NCBI GenBank assembly: GCA_038331135.1
Contig: JBBQOS010000035.1
Coordinates: 1-8,388 of the forward strand
Source of the DNA: UBA9337 sp038331135
GTDB taxonomy: Bacteria; Patescibacteriota; Minisyncoccia; Moranbacterales; UBA9337
Direction of reading: 5' to 3'
DNA length: 8,388 nt
The position numbers and the translations under genes are program-made. Shown here in pieces: positions 1-5,399 of the stretch. A model generated the notes under the pieces. It saw nothing but the letters and a program-made list of their open reading frames with translations. It did no database searches and was not told the origin of the DNA. Within the stretch, counting starts at the first letter, position 1. Each line of letters begins with the position of its first letter.

Positions 1-461
1 GAATCTCGAGTTAGAAATCCATTAGCTTTTAAAACAGCTCTGAAAGTTATATCAAATTTTATTAAAGCTCTGGCAATTCCGAGTCTAATTGCTTCAACCT
101 GACTACTAATCCCACCACCTCTCACTACCACAGAAACTTTAAATTTATCAGCTGTTCCAGTTTCTTTAAAGGGAGACACAAAAGTAGCTTGCATAATTGT
201 GCCAGGGAAATATTCTTTCATATCGCGCTTGTTAACTATGTAATCTTCTTCAGTTACGCTGTCGCTAGGAAAAATTCGAACTTGCGCGACAGAAGTCTTT
301 CTTCTTCCGACTGCATAAAAGTATTTCTCAACTTTTGAAACTTTCGCATTTTTTTTCTCAGTTGCTTTTTTTGCGACAACCTCCTTTTTTACAGAAGCTT
401 TTTTTACAACAACTTCTTTCTTGGCTGGAGCTTCTTTTACGGTTATTTTTTCTTTATTCAT
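1..461 (-). CDS. rpsI: 30S ribosomal protein uS9 (S9), C-terminus cut by window edge
   Basis: Component of the small-subunit head whose C-terminal tail reaches the P-site tRNA. The reading frame starts at an ATG at 459-461 and is open to base 1, giving 153 residues. The conserved uS9 core begins at about residue 47 (YFYAVGRRKTSVAQVRIFP) and continues through VVRGGGISSQVEAIRLGIARAL and the start of the LKANGFLTRD segment. The final basic tail (family pattern ending in SKR) lies beyond the left edge. Residues 1-46 are an extension not found in typical uS9, rich in Lys, Ala and Val with repeated KK pairs, probably disordered and RNA-contacting (inference). It follows rplM with a 117-bp spacer; the rplM-rpsI pairing is standard. 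No Shine-Dalgarno is visible before the ATG, which is preceded by AT-rich sequence. Confidence 0.96.
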   Translation of the reverse strand, partial: MNKEKITVKEAPAKKEVVVKKASVKKEVVAKKATEKKNAKVSKVEKYFYAVGRRKTSVAQVRIFPSDSVTEEDYIVNKRDMKEYFPGTIMQATFVSPFKETGTADKFKVSVVVRGGGISSQVEAIRLGIARALIKFDITFRAVLKANGFLTRD

Positions 462-488
462 AAATAATTTTCATTAATTCACTTAATA

Positions 489-567
489 AATTACGAAATA
501 AATCTTCAGCCCCCTCCCATCAATCCCCTCTTTAGTAAGGAAAATCAGATGGGGCAGCTTCGTAATT
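489..567. repeat. Inverted repeat in rplM-rpsI spacer
   Basis: Perfect 9-bp arms, AATTACGAA (489-497) and TTCGTAATT (559-567), enclose a second pairing between GCCCC (509-513) and GGGGC (551-555). The C-rich interior (about 508-556) is unlike the surrounding AT-rich sequence and resembles a small dispersed intergenic palindrome. On the minus-strand transcript it would form a bulged hairpin between rplM and rpsI. There is no clear U-run after it, so a processing or attenuating role is only a guess. Confidence 0.55.
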
Positions 568-578
568 CAAAGTAATTC

Positions 579-965
579 CTAAATTTTAAAATCTACATTG
601 TGATCATGCTCTTGATCTTTATATATCAAAAGTCGAGTCAACATAGCGCTACTTAATTTATTTTTAGGAAGCATCCCCTTGACTGCCATTTCTATCAGTT
701 TTCTGGAATCTTTTTCAAGTTGCTTCTCAAAACTAATTTCTTTTATTCCGCCTGGATAACCGGAAAATCTATAATATTTTTTATCTTTAGCTTTATTGCC
801 GGTTACGATTACACCATCCGAATTAAGTACCACCACAAAATCACCGCCATCCACATTGGGCGTAAAGCTAACTTTATTTTTTCCGCTCAGAAATTTTACT
901 ATCTCTGTAGCAAGTCTTCCCAAAACTTTTCCCTGAGCATCAATTTGATAATATTTTCGTTCCAT
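579..965 (-). CDS. rplM: 50S ribosomal protein uL13 (L13)
   Basis: Early-assembling large-subunit protein that binds 23S rRNA. At 128 aa it is shorter than the usual length of about 142 aa. Conserved blocks are visible in order: YYQIDAQGKVLGRLAT near the N-terminus, the DFVVVLNSDGVIVTGNKAKDKKYYRFSGYPGG region in the middle, and the signature AVKGMLPKNKL at about residues 93-103. The expected C-terminal section is trimmed. It ends with a TAG stop. It lies between rplQ (112-bp spacer) and rpsI (117-bp spacer), the standard order in this operon. The ATG is preceded by AT-rich sequence without a Shine-Dalgarno motif. Confidence 0.96.
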   Translation of the reverse strand: MERKYYQIDAQGKVLGRLATEIVKFLSGKNKVSFTPNVDGGDFVVVLNSDGVIVTGNKAKDKKYYRFSGYPGGIKEISFEKQLEKDSRKLIEMAVKGMLPKNKLSSAMLTRLLIYKDQEHDHNVDFKI

Positions 966-979
966 AAATTTATTAATAG

Positions 980-1031
980 TTAGTAGCTGGTAATTATTTA
1001 AAATCCTTTAATTTATTATTATTTAGTTAAC
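980..1031. repeat. Spacer repeat family A, copy in rplQ-rplM spacer
   Basis: AT-rich element starting TTAGTAGCTGGTAATTATTT and ending with a 25-bp stretch (1007-1031) that is identical to 3822-3846 in the rpsM-rpsK spacer. The first 23 bp also match that spacer with two differences. A related but shorter copy lies at 3193-3239. The 25-bp segment ends in the palindrome GTTAAC, and further GTTAAC/TTAACTA motifs follow at about 1059-1075, allowing weak pairing. Confidence 0.6.
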
Positions 1032-1077
1032 TATCCACACAAAATCATAAACCGTGAACTGTTAACTATTAACTAAA

Positions 1078-1443
1078 CTATACAAATTCTATCACTGCCA
1101 TTTTGGCACTATCACTTTTTCTATCTGATAATTTAATTATTCTTGTGTAACCGCTGTTTCTTCCGTCAAATTTTTTAAAAAAATCACCCGCCAGTTTTTT
1201 TACACAGTCTTCATTTAAATCTTTTCTCAAATCTCTTACTACAGAAATTTTCTTTTGCTTATCATCTTTAGCTTTTTTAAGCTTAGTGATAATTTTATCC
1301 ATAAAAGGTTTAATTTCTTTAGCTTTAGCCTCAGTTGTAACTATTTTTTCGCTCAATACCAAATTCGCAATCAATCCATGAATCAGAGCTTCACGTTGAG
1401 CTTTTTCCCTCCCTAATGTTCTTCCTTTTATTAAATGTCTCAT
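1078..1443 (-). CDS. rplQ: 50S ribosomal protein bL17 (L17)
   Basis: Bacteria-specific large-subunit protein at the exit-tunnel side of the ribosome. At 121 aa it has normal length. The N-terminal signature is clear: MRHLIKGRTLGREKAQREAL, followed by the LxxxLxxxEKIVTTEAKAKEIKPFMDKIITKLKKAK helix region. The C-terminal strand region GYTRIIKLSDRKSDSAKMAVIEFV matches the family pattern (GYTRI...R.GD.A.M..IEL). It is immediately downstream of rpoA (33 bp), the tightest junction in this operon and its near-universal neighbour. The stop is TAG. An AAGGGG element lies about 15 nt before the ATG, too far for a normal Shine-Dalgarno. Confidence 0.97.
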   Translation of the reverse strand: MRHLIKGRTLGREKAQREALIHGLIANLVLSEKIVTTEAKAKEIKPFMDKIITKLKKAKDDKQKKISVVRDLRKDLNEDCVKKLAGDFFKKFDGRNSGYTRIIKLSDRKSDSAKMAVIEFV

Positions 1444-1476
1444 ATTTATTTATAAATTAGCACCCCTTAGTTTTAA

Positions 1477-2496
1477 TTAGTTGTTCTTCAATATCAATCC
1501 CAAAATTCCAATAGCTTTCTTTATTTCTTTAACACCCTTTTCTCCCATCCCGCTTAAGTCTCCAAGCTCTTCAGTTGTCAACTTAATTATCCCTTTAACT
1601 TTGGTAATTTTATTATCTTTAAGCGCGTTTAGGGTTCGAGTTGAAAGGCCTCTTAACTCATCAATGCTTAAATTTTCATTTTCATTTACTGCCTTTTCTA
1701 CACTTTCTTCTTCTTTATTTAAAACAGAAGAATAGCTCTCAGGTTTACCAGCATCTTCAATTTTTTTCTTTTGACTAGAAGTTGTTTGATCAACTCCCTC
1801 AGACAAAACTGAAAACTGATTTACTAAAATTTGTACAGCACTGTTAAAAGCCTCTGTCGGAGTCACGCTACCATCTGTAAAAATTTCCAAAACAATTCTT
1901 TCAAAATCTGTTCTTTTTCCAACTCGCATATTCTCTACGGTGTAGTTTACTCTTTTTACTGGAGTATAAATTGCATCGATAGAAATCCAACCAATCTCAT
2001 CTCTTTTTTCTTGTAATTCAACTGGGATATATCCAATTCCCTTGGCGACTTCTATTTCCATTTCCAAACTAGTTTTTGGATTTGTTGAATTAGCCACAAT
2101 TTGATCAACGTTTACAACCTCTACTTCAGTTGTTTTTTTAATATCTTTACCAGTAATTATTCCCTTTCCACTGTATTTCAAGCTCAATCTTACAGGCTCA
2201 TCGCTAAAAGATTTAAAACGAAGTTTTTTTACATTCAAAATTATTTGAACTACGTCCTCCAAAATTCCTTCGATAGTAGAAAACTCATGGGAAACACCGC
2301 TAATTTTAATCGCAGTAGCTGCCGATCCATTTAATGAAGATAACAACACTCTTCGTAAAGAATTACCTAAAGTTGTCCCATATCCAGGATAGCAGTCTTC
2401 AATAATAAATTTTCCACTACTTTCTCCAGTTTCAATAAATTTTGATTTTTTTGGCAATGTTATTGATTGCATATTTTTAATTTTGTATTGTCTCAT
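1477..2496 (-). CDS. rpoA: DNA-directed RNA polymerase alpha subunit
   Basis: Alpha subunit that dimerises to nucleate RNA polymerase assembly and contacts promoter UP elements. It has 339 aa from the first ATG. The N-terminal domain (about 9-235) carries the conserved CYPGYGTTLGNSLRRVLLSS block and the later VGKRTDFERIVLEIFTDGSVTPTEA block. A charged, low-complexity linker (about 240-275, rich in Ser, Lys and Glu) leads to the C-terminal helix-hairpin-helix domain, ending LSGMGEKGVKEIKKAIGILG. Arg and Asn of LSTRTLNAL align with the DNA-contacting Arg265 and Asn268 of E. coli alpha, so the domain looks functional. An alternative ATG eight codons in (2472) starts MQSITLPKKSKF, closer to the usual family N-terminus; neither start has a Shine-Dalgarno. 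Flanked by rpsD (53 bp upstream) and rplQ. Confidence 0.97.
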   Translation of the reverse strand: MRQYKIKNMQSITLPKKSKFIETGESSGKFIIEDCYPGYGTTLGNSLRRVLLSSLNGSAATAIKISGVSHEFSTIEGILEDVVQIILNVKKLRFKSFSDEPVRLSLKYSGKGIITGKDIKKTTEVEVVNVDQIVANSTNPKTSLEMEIEVAKGIGYIPVELQEKRDEIGWISIDAIYTPVKRVNYTVENMRVGKRTDFERIVLEIFTDGSVTPTEAFNSAVQILVNQFSVLSEGVDQTTSSQKKKIEDAGKPESYSSVLNKEEESVEKAVNENENLSIDELRGLSTRTLNALKDNKITKVKGIIKLTTEELGDLSGMGEKGVKEIKKAIGILGLILKNN

Positions 2497-2549
2497 TATT
2501 TATAGAGGCAATATTGATAAAGATGAATTAATTTATTATAAAAATCTAA

Positions 2550-3182
2550 TTATCGAGAGTAAAACTCAACCACCAATTGAGGATCAGCGTTTACTCCAAT
2601 ACTGGAAACATCTGGAGTGGACAATATTTTTCCTTCTAAATTAGCAGCGTCCATACTTATCCAAGATGGCACATCTTTCTTGTTTTTCAAACTGCCTGCG
2701 ATATTTTTGAAATATTGCTTTTCTTTTTTGGTTTCAGTAACCTTTACTACATCTCCAATTTTTACTAAAGCCGAAGGAACATCCAATCCTTTTCCGTTAA
2801 CTTTAATTAATCCATGGTTAACAATTTGACGAGCAGCGTTTCTAGAGCTAGCCAGTCCCATACGATAAATCACATTGTCCAATCGCATTTCTAATCTTAT
2901 CATCAATAAATTTCCAGCAATACCCTCTTTGCCACTAATATCTTCGAAATGCTTTCGAAATTGCTTTTCCAAAACACCATAAATTCTTTTTATTCTTTGT
3001 TTCATAGCCAATTGCTTGCCATATTCGCTCAAACCTCTTCCCATTCTTTTGCCGTGAGCTCCGGGAGCATAAGGTTTTCTCACTACTGCACATTTGGGTG
3101 AAGCACAACGATCACCTTTAAGAAAGAGCTTTTCACCAGCTCTTCGACATCTTTTACATTTTGGACTTAAATCTCTTGCCAT
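2550..3182 (-). CDS. rpsD: 30S ribosomal protein uS4 (S4), zinc-binding form
   Basis: Primary 16S rRNA binder that nucleates assembly of the 5' domain of the small subunit. 210 aa, close to the usual size. The N-terminus contains four cysteines in a CxxC-x13-CxxxxC arrangement (Cys9, Cys12, Cys26, Cys31), the zinc-binding C+ form. The KPYAPGAHGKRMGRGLSEYG and QLAMKQRIKRIYGVLEKQF segments follow. An S4 RNA-binding domain covers about residues 98-160 (MRLDNVIYRMGLASSRNAAR, then QIVNHGLIKVNGKGLDVPS). The conserved C-terminus PQLVVEFYSR is complete. It lies between rpsM (181-bp repeat-filled spacer) and rpoA. No Shine-Dalgarno is seen before ATG. Confidence 0.97.
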   Translation of the reverse strand: MARDLSPKCKRCRRAGEKLFLKGDRCASPKCAVVRKPYAPGAHGKRMGRGLSEYGKQLAMKQRIKRIYGVLEKQFRKHFEDISGKEGIAGNLLMIRLEMRLDNVIYRMGLASSRNAARQIVNHGLIKVNGKGLDVPSALVKIGDVVKVTETKKEKQYFKNIAGSLKNKKDVPSWISMDAANLEGKILSTPDVSSIGVNADPQLVVEFYSR

Positions 3183-3192
3183 ATATTCTTTT

Positions 3193-3239
3193 TAGCTAGT
3201 AGCTTGTAGTTAGTAGCTAGTAGTTTGTAATTATTTAAA
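3193..3239. repeat. Spacer repeat family A, TAGCTAGTAG-type copy
   Basis: A stuttering run of TAGCTAGTAG / TTAGTAGCTAGTAG units that ends GTAATTATTTAAA, the same tail seen at 990-1001 and 3786-3800. It lies directly upstream of the rpsD start. A reverse-orientation echo (ACTACAAGCT, 4490-4499) is found in the rpsK-rpmJ spacer, matching AGCTTGTAGT at 3201-3210. Confidence 0.5.
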
Positions 3240-3258
3240 AAATTCTAATTTACAACTT

Positions 3259-3338
3259 AAAAATTTTGAATTTCTAATTTTAAATCAAATATTAATTTAC
3301 AATTTTTAAATTAATACATTTGAAATTCATTTGAAATT
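3259..3338. repeat. Spacer repeat family B, copy in rpsM-rpsD spacer
   Basis: AT-rich element sharing an exact 23-bp segment (3259-3281) with 4635-4657 in the infA-rpmJ spacer, and a second near-identical segment, CATTTGAAATTCATTTGAAA, at 3317-3336 (one C/T difference from 4702-4721). The middle parts also align loosely. Two spacers of one operon therefore carry copies of the same element of about 80-90 bp. Confidence 0.6.
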
Positions 3339-3363
3339 GGAAATTTGTCATTTGAAATTTTAC

Positions 3364-3750
3364 TTATGTTTTCTCCACTGTTCTTCTTCCGCTTCCGGTT
3401 GTCTTTCTTACATTTCCTCGAATCGTTCGGTTATTGGTCTTAGTTCTTTGACCTCGACTTGGAAGTCCCTTTTGATGCCTAGCACCTCTATAACAACCAA
3501 TTTCTTTAAGTCGTCTAATATTCATTCTTATCTCATGCTTTAATTCTCCCTCAATCTTATAGCTCTCTTCAATATAATTTTTTAAAGCATTTACTTGCTC
3601 AGAAGTGAGATCTTTGGCTCTGATATTTTTATCAATTTTTAATCCGTCCAAAATAACTCCACTAACGGATTTTCCAATACCGAAAATATAAGTTAGAGCA
3701 ATCTCTATTCTTTTATTATCTGGTATATTTACTCCTGCTATTCTTGCCAT
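3364..3750 (-). CDS. rpsM: 30S ribosomal protein uS13 (S13)
   Basis: Small-subunit head protein that bridges to the large subunit and touches the P-site tRNA. 128 aa. The N-terminus MARIAGVNIPDNKRIEIALTY and the helix-two-turn-helix segment YIFGIGKSVSGVILDGLKI are typical. The GCYRGARHQKGLPSRGQRTK signature follows near residue 90. The basic tail RTIRGNVRKTTGSGRRTVEK is slightly longer than in E. coli, as tolerated in the family. It is flanked by rpsK upstream (156-bp spacer) and rpsD downstream (181-bp spacer). No Shine-Dalgarno is visible; the ATG is preceded by AAATATATT. Confidence 0.97.
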   Translation of the reverse strand: MARIAGVNIPDNKRIEIALTYIFGIGKSVSGVILDGLKIDKNIRAKDLTSEQVNALKNYIEESYKIEGELKHEIRMNIRRLKEIGCYRGARHQKGLPSRGQRTKTNNRTIRGNVRKTTGSGRRTVEKT

Positions 3751-3777
3751 AATATATTTGTAGCTAGTGACTAGTAA

Positions 3778-3893
3778 TTAGTAACTAGTAATTATTTAAA
3801 CTTTTTAATTTATTTAAAAATTTTAATTTATTATTATTTAGTTAACGGATTAACGAGTTGCTTATTTTGTTGATTTTTTAATTCGTTAACTAA
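3778..3893. repeat. Spacer repeat family A plus 10-bp inverted repeat, rpsK-rpsM spacer
   Basis: The left part (3778-3846) is the longer version of the family A element, sharing both ends with 980-1031, including a 25-bp identity at 3822-3846, but with about 17 extra bases in the middle. Its end overlaps a perfect 10-bp inverted repeat, TTAGTTAACG (3838-3847) and CGTTAACTAA (3884-3893), separated by 36 bp. In the transcript this makes a stem between rpsK and rpsM. No U-tract follows, so a terminator is unlikely. Confidence 0.6.
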
Positions 3894-3906
3894 CAAATTC
3901 TGATTA

Positions 3907-4365
3907 TTAAACTCTTCTTGGCTTTCTTCTTCTACAACCGTTATGTGGAGCTGGGGTAATGTCTTTAATAGAAATTACATCAAAACCTGCGCCCGAAAGT
4001 CCTCTAACAGCTGACTCACGTCCGCCTCCTACTCCTTTAATAAATATCATTAATTCTCGTAGTCCAAATTTTTTAACTTTTTCAGAAACATCCGCTGCTA
4101 CTTTAGTAGCTGCAAAGGGAGTTGATTTTTTGGCTCCTTTAAAACCAAGCATTCCTGAGCTAGACCATCCCAATGCCGCCCCATTCATATCGGAAATAGT
4201 TACAATAGTGTTATTATAAGTACATTGAATATGAGCTTGTCCTTTAAAAACTGTACGTTTTCCTTTTTTGGCAACTTGTACTGGTTCAGTTCCAACCTTA
4301 ACTGCAGCTACATCGGCTGTAGTGCTATTTTCAATATCTTGTTCTTTAATTTTCTTTTCTTCCAT
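3907..4365 (-). CDS. rpsK: 30S ribosomal protein uS11 (S11) with N-terminal extension
   Basis: Small-subunit platform protein that lies near the E-site mRNA. At 152 aa it exceeds the usual length of about 129, because residues 1-35 form a mixed-charge extension (MEEKKIKEQDIENSTTADVA and onward) before the core begins at GQAHIQCTYNNTIVTISD. The conserved core follows: GWSSSGMLGFKGAKKSTPFA, AATKVAADVSEKVKKFG, the glycine-rich GVGGGRESAVRGLSGAG loop and the invariant end DITPAPHNGCRRRKPRRV. It is complete, with a TAA stop. It sits between rpmJ and rpsM in canonical order. Confidence 0.97.
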   Translation of the reverse strand: MEEKKIKEQDIENSTTADVAAVKVGTEPVQVAKKGKRTVFKGQAHIQCTYNNTIVTISDMNGAALGWSSSGMLGFKGAKKSTPFAATKVAADVSEKVKKFGLRELMIFIKGVGGGRESAVRGLSGAGFDVISIKDITPAPHNGCRRRKPRRV

Positions 4366-4370
4366 AATTT

Positions 4371-4486
4371 TTTAGCTTTTTAGTTAGTAGGTTATTAGCT
4401 TCTTATTTTTTAGTATCTTAGATCATTGAGTAGTAGGTTATTGGCTTCTTTTTTTATTAGCTTTAATCTTTTACTAAAAAGCTAAA
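4371..4486. repeat. Long-arm inverted repeat filling rpmJ-rpsK spacer
   Basis: Perfect 14-bp inverted repeat: TTTAGCTTTTTAGT (4371-4384) and ACTAAAAAGCTAAA (4473-4486), separated by 88 bp. The interior holds an imperfect direct duplication, GTAGGTTATTAGCTTCTT near 4388 and GTAGGTTATTGGCTTCTT near 4433. The structure lies just upstream of the rpsK start codon, so in mRNA it could hold or expose the initiation region (inference). Confidence 0.6.
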
Positions 4487-4509
4487 GACTACAAGCTGAA
4501 AACTAAATT

Positions 4510-4623
4510 TTATCCTTGCCTTTGTTTGTGCTTTGGATTGGTGCAAATTACATAAACTTTGCCACGACGTCTTACAACTTTACAGTTGGCACATATTTTT
4601 TTGGCTGATGCTCTTACTTTCAT
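4510..4623 (-). CDS. rpmJ: 50S ribosomal protein bL36 (L36), zinc-ribbon form
   Basis: Small zinc-binding protein of the large subunit. The gene encodes 37 residues, MKVRASAKKICANCKVVRRR through the end HKQRQG. It has the canonical zinc ligands CxxC-x12-C-x4-H (Cys11, Cys14, Cys27, His32), i.e. the C+ form. Length and the basic end match the family closely. Its position between infA and rpsM is the standard one. It is easily missed because of its size. The ATG is preceded by ATAAAATATT with no Shine-Dalgarno. Confidence 0.97.
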   Translation of the reverse strand: MKVRASAKKICANCKVVRRRGKVYVICTNPKHKQRQG

Positions 4624-4634
4624 AATATTTTATA

Positions 4635-4723
4635 AAAAATTTTGAATTTCTAATTTTGAATTTTGAATCAAATCTTAATTTTCTAAATTTTGAGATTAAT
4701 TCATTTGAAATTCATTCGAAATT
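4635..4723. repeat. Spacer repeat family B, copy in infA-rpmJ spacer
   Basis: Second copy of the element at 3259-3338: a 23-bp identity at 4635-4657 and a 23-bp segment at the far end with one difference. It contains repeated TTTTGAAT and TTGAAAT words, giving many short self-complementary possibilities but no single strong hairpin. Confidence 0.55.
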
Positions 4724-4750
4724 TAAAATTCTAAATTTAAAATTAATTTT

Positions 4751-4969
4751 CTATAGTCTCTTTGTTATCCTTCCTCTCGTCAAATCATACGGACTCATTT
4801 CTAATATTACCTTATCTCCGGGAAGCAATTTGATGTAGTTTACTCTCATCCTTCCTGAAATATGGGCCAATATTTCATGCCCATTCTCAAGTTTAACTTT
4901 AAATGTAGTGCTTGGAAGAGTTTCCATCACCATTCCCTCGACTGTTATCAATTCTTTTTTTTGAGTCAT
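4751..4969 (-). CDS. infA: Translation initiation factor IF-1
   Basis: Single OB-fold factor that occupies the ribosomal A site during initiation together with IF-2 and IF-3. It has 72 aa, exactly the family size. Hallmarks are the N-terminal VEGMVMETLPSTTFKVKLEN strands, the GHEILAHISGRMRVNYIKLL segment and the PGDKVILEMSPYDLTRGRIT end. The stop is TAG. It is the first gene of the ribosomal block in this window: upstream there is a promoter and a leader of about 140 nt rather than map, adk or secY. There is no Shine-Dalgarno before the ATG; the sequence just upstream is AACAATCAAATT. Confidence 0.97.
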   Translation of the reverse strand: MTQKKELITVEGMVMETLPSTTFKVKLENGHEILAHISGRMRVNYIKLLPGDKVILEMSPYDLTRGRITKRL

Positions 4970-5002
4970 AATTTGATTGTTTGTACCAACACAAAAATAG
5001 AG

Positions 5003-5094
5003 GAGTTAATTTTTTAATTAATATTTCATTCCTAATGCTTGAATAAAGGGAAAAATGAAAGCCTCTGATACGTTTTTCTATTTAATTTTAACTC
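5003..5094 (-). promoter_or_regulatory. Potentially structured infA leader
   Basis: The transcribed leader upstream of infA contains nested complementary arms: GAGTTAA (plus strand 5003-5009) with TTAACTC (5088-5094), enclosing TTTCATT (5024-5030) and AATGAAA (5054-5060). On the transcript the inner edge of the outer stem carries ACUCCUCU, an anti-Shine-Dalgarno-like stretch (4999-5006). Ribosomal operon leaders are often autoregulated, but I do not recognise a known ligand or protein-binding motif, so a regulatory role is only inferred. Confidence 0.35.
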
Positions 5095-5113
5095 ATGCTA
5101 TGTGTCGCTACTT

Positions 5114-5141
5114 ATAATAGCAGATGTTATTTTTTTGTCAA
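5114..5141 (-). promoter_or_regulatory. Sigma-70-type promoter for the infA ribosomal operon
   Basis: On the minus strand: -35 TTGACA (5136-5141, perfect consensus), 16-bp spacer, extended -10 TGC-TATTAT (-10 at 5114-5119, five of six consensus bases with the TGn extension directly upstream). A transcript would begin near 5107, leaving a leader of about 138 nt before the infA ATG. It is the best promoter in the window and marks this as the operon start. Confidence 0.7.
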
Positions 5142-5219
5142 CCTTTCGTCTAGCCTTATTTTAAATTGCTAAAATTGTCATATCGTTAAATTGTCAATAA
5201 AATTATAAAACGATTTCTA

Positions 5220-5367
5220 TCTCCCCAACCCTCTCCCGAGTACAGGCGAGGTGGCTTGAGGATAATTTATCTGTCGCAAAGTTTTCCTTTCCTCTTTCCA
5301 ATATAATCAAAATAACTCGAGTCTCACTAGGCTCTAAGAGCCCTTTTGAGTTTGGGCTCTTGGAGCC
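5220..5367. repeat. 148-bp direct repeat, copy 1 (downstream of rhuM)
   Basis: Matches 6640-6787 at 140 of 148 positions, without gaps. It starts TCTCCCCAACCCTCTCCCGA and ends in the hairpin at 5328-5369. Differences cluster at 5262-5271, with singles at 5300, 5311 and 5362. It has no coding potential of its own and lies 32 bp beyond the rhuM stop. I see no terminal inverted repeats or obvious target duplication, so it looks like a dispersed intergenic repeat rather than an IS. Confidence 0.9.
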
Positions 5368-5369
5368 TA
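5328..5369. terminator. Nested-palindrome hairpin downstream of rhuM
   Basis: A 16-bp stem (5328-5343 with 5354-5369, one mismatch) and a 10-nt loop. Each arm is itself nearly palindromic, e.g. GGCTCTAAGAGCC at 5330-5342, giving four related half-sites. On the minus strand, in the direction of rhuM, no U-run follows; on the plus strand GTTTTT follows. It may therefore protect or end rhuM transcripts only weakly, or act as a repeat end structure. Confidence 0.35.
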
Positions 5370-5399
5370 AGTTTTTAAAAAGATTGTTTTACGCATAGT

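Noticed and set aside
1481..2334. Plus-strand open frames opposite rpoA and other ribosomal genes
   Set aside because: They are shadows of well-supported minus-strand genes and have no protein-like features.
3193..3239. CRISPR-like or tandem repeat array
   Set aside because: The TAGCTAGTAG units are short, irregular and without spacers; they are low-complexity intergenic repeats.
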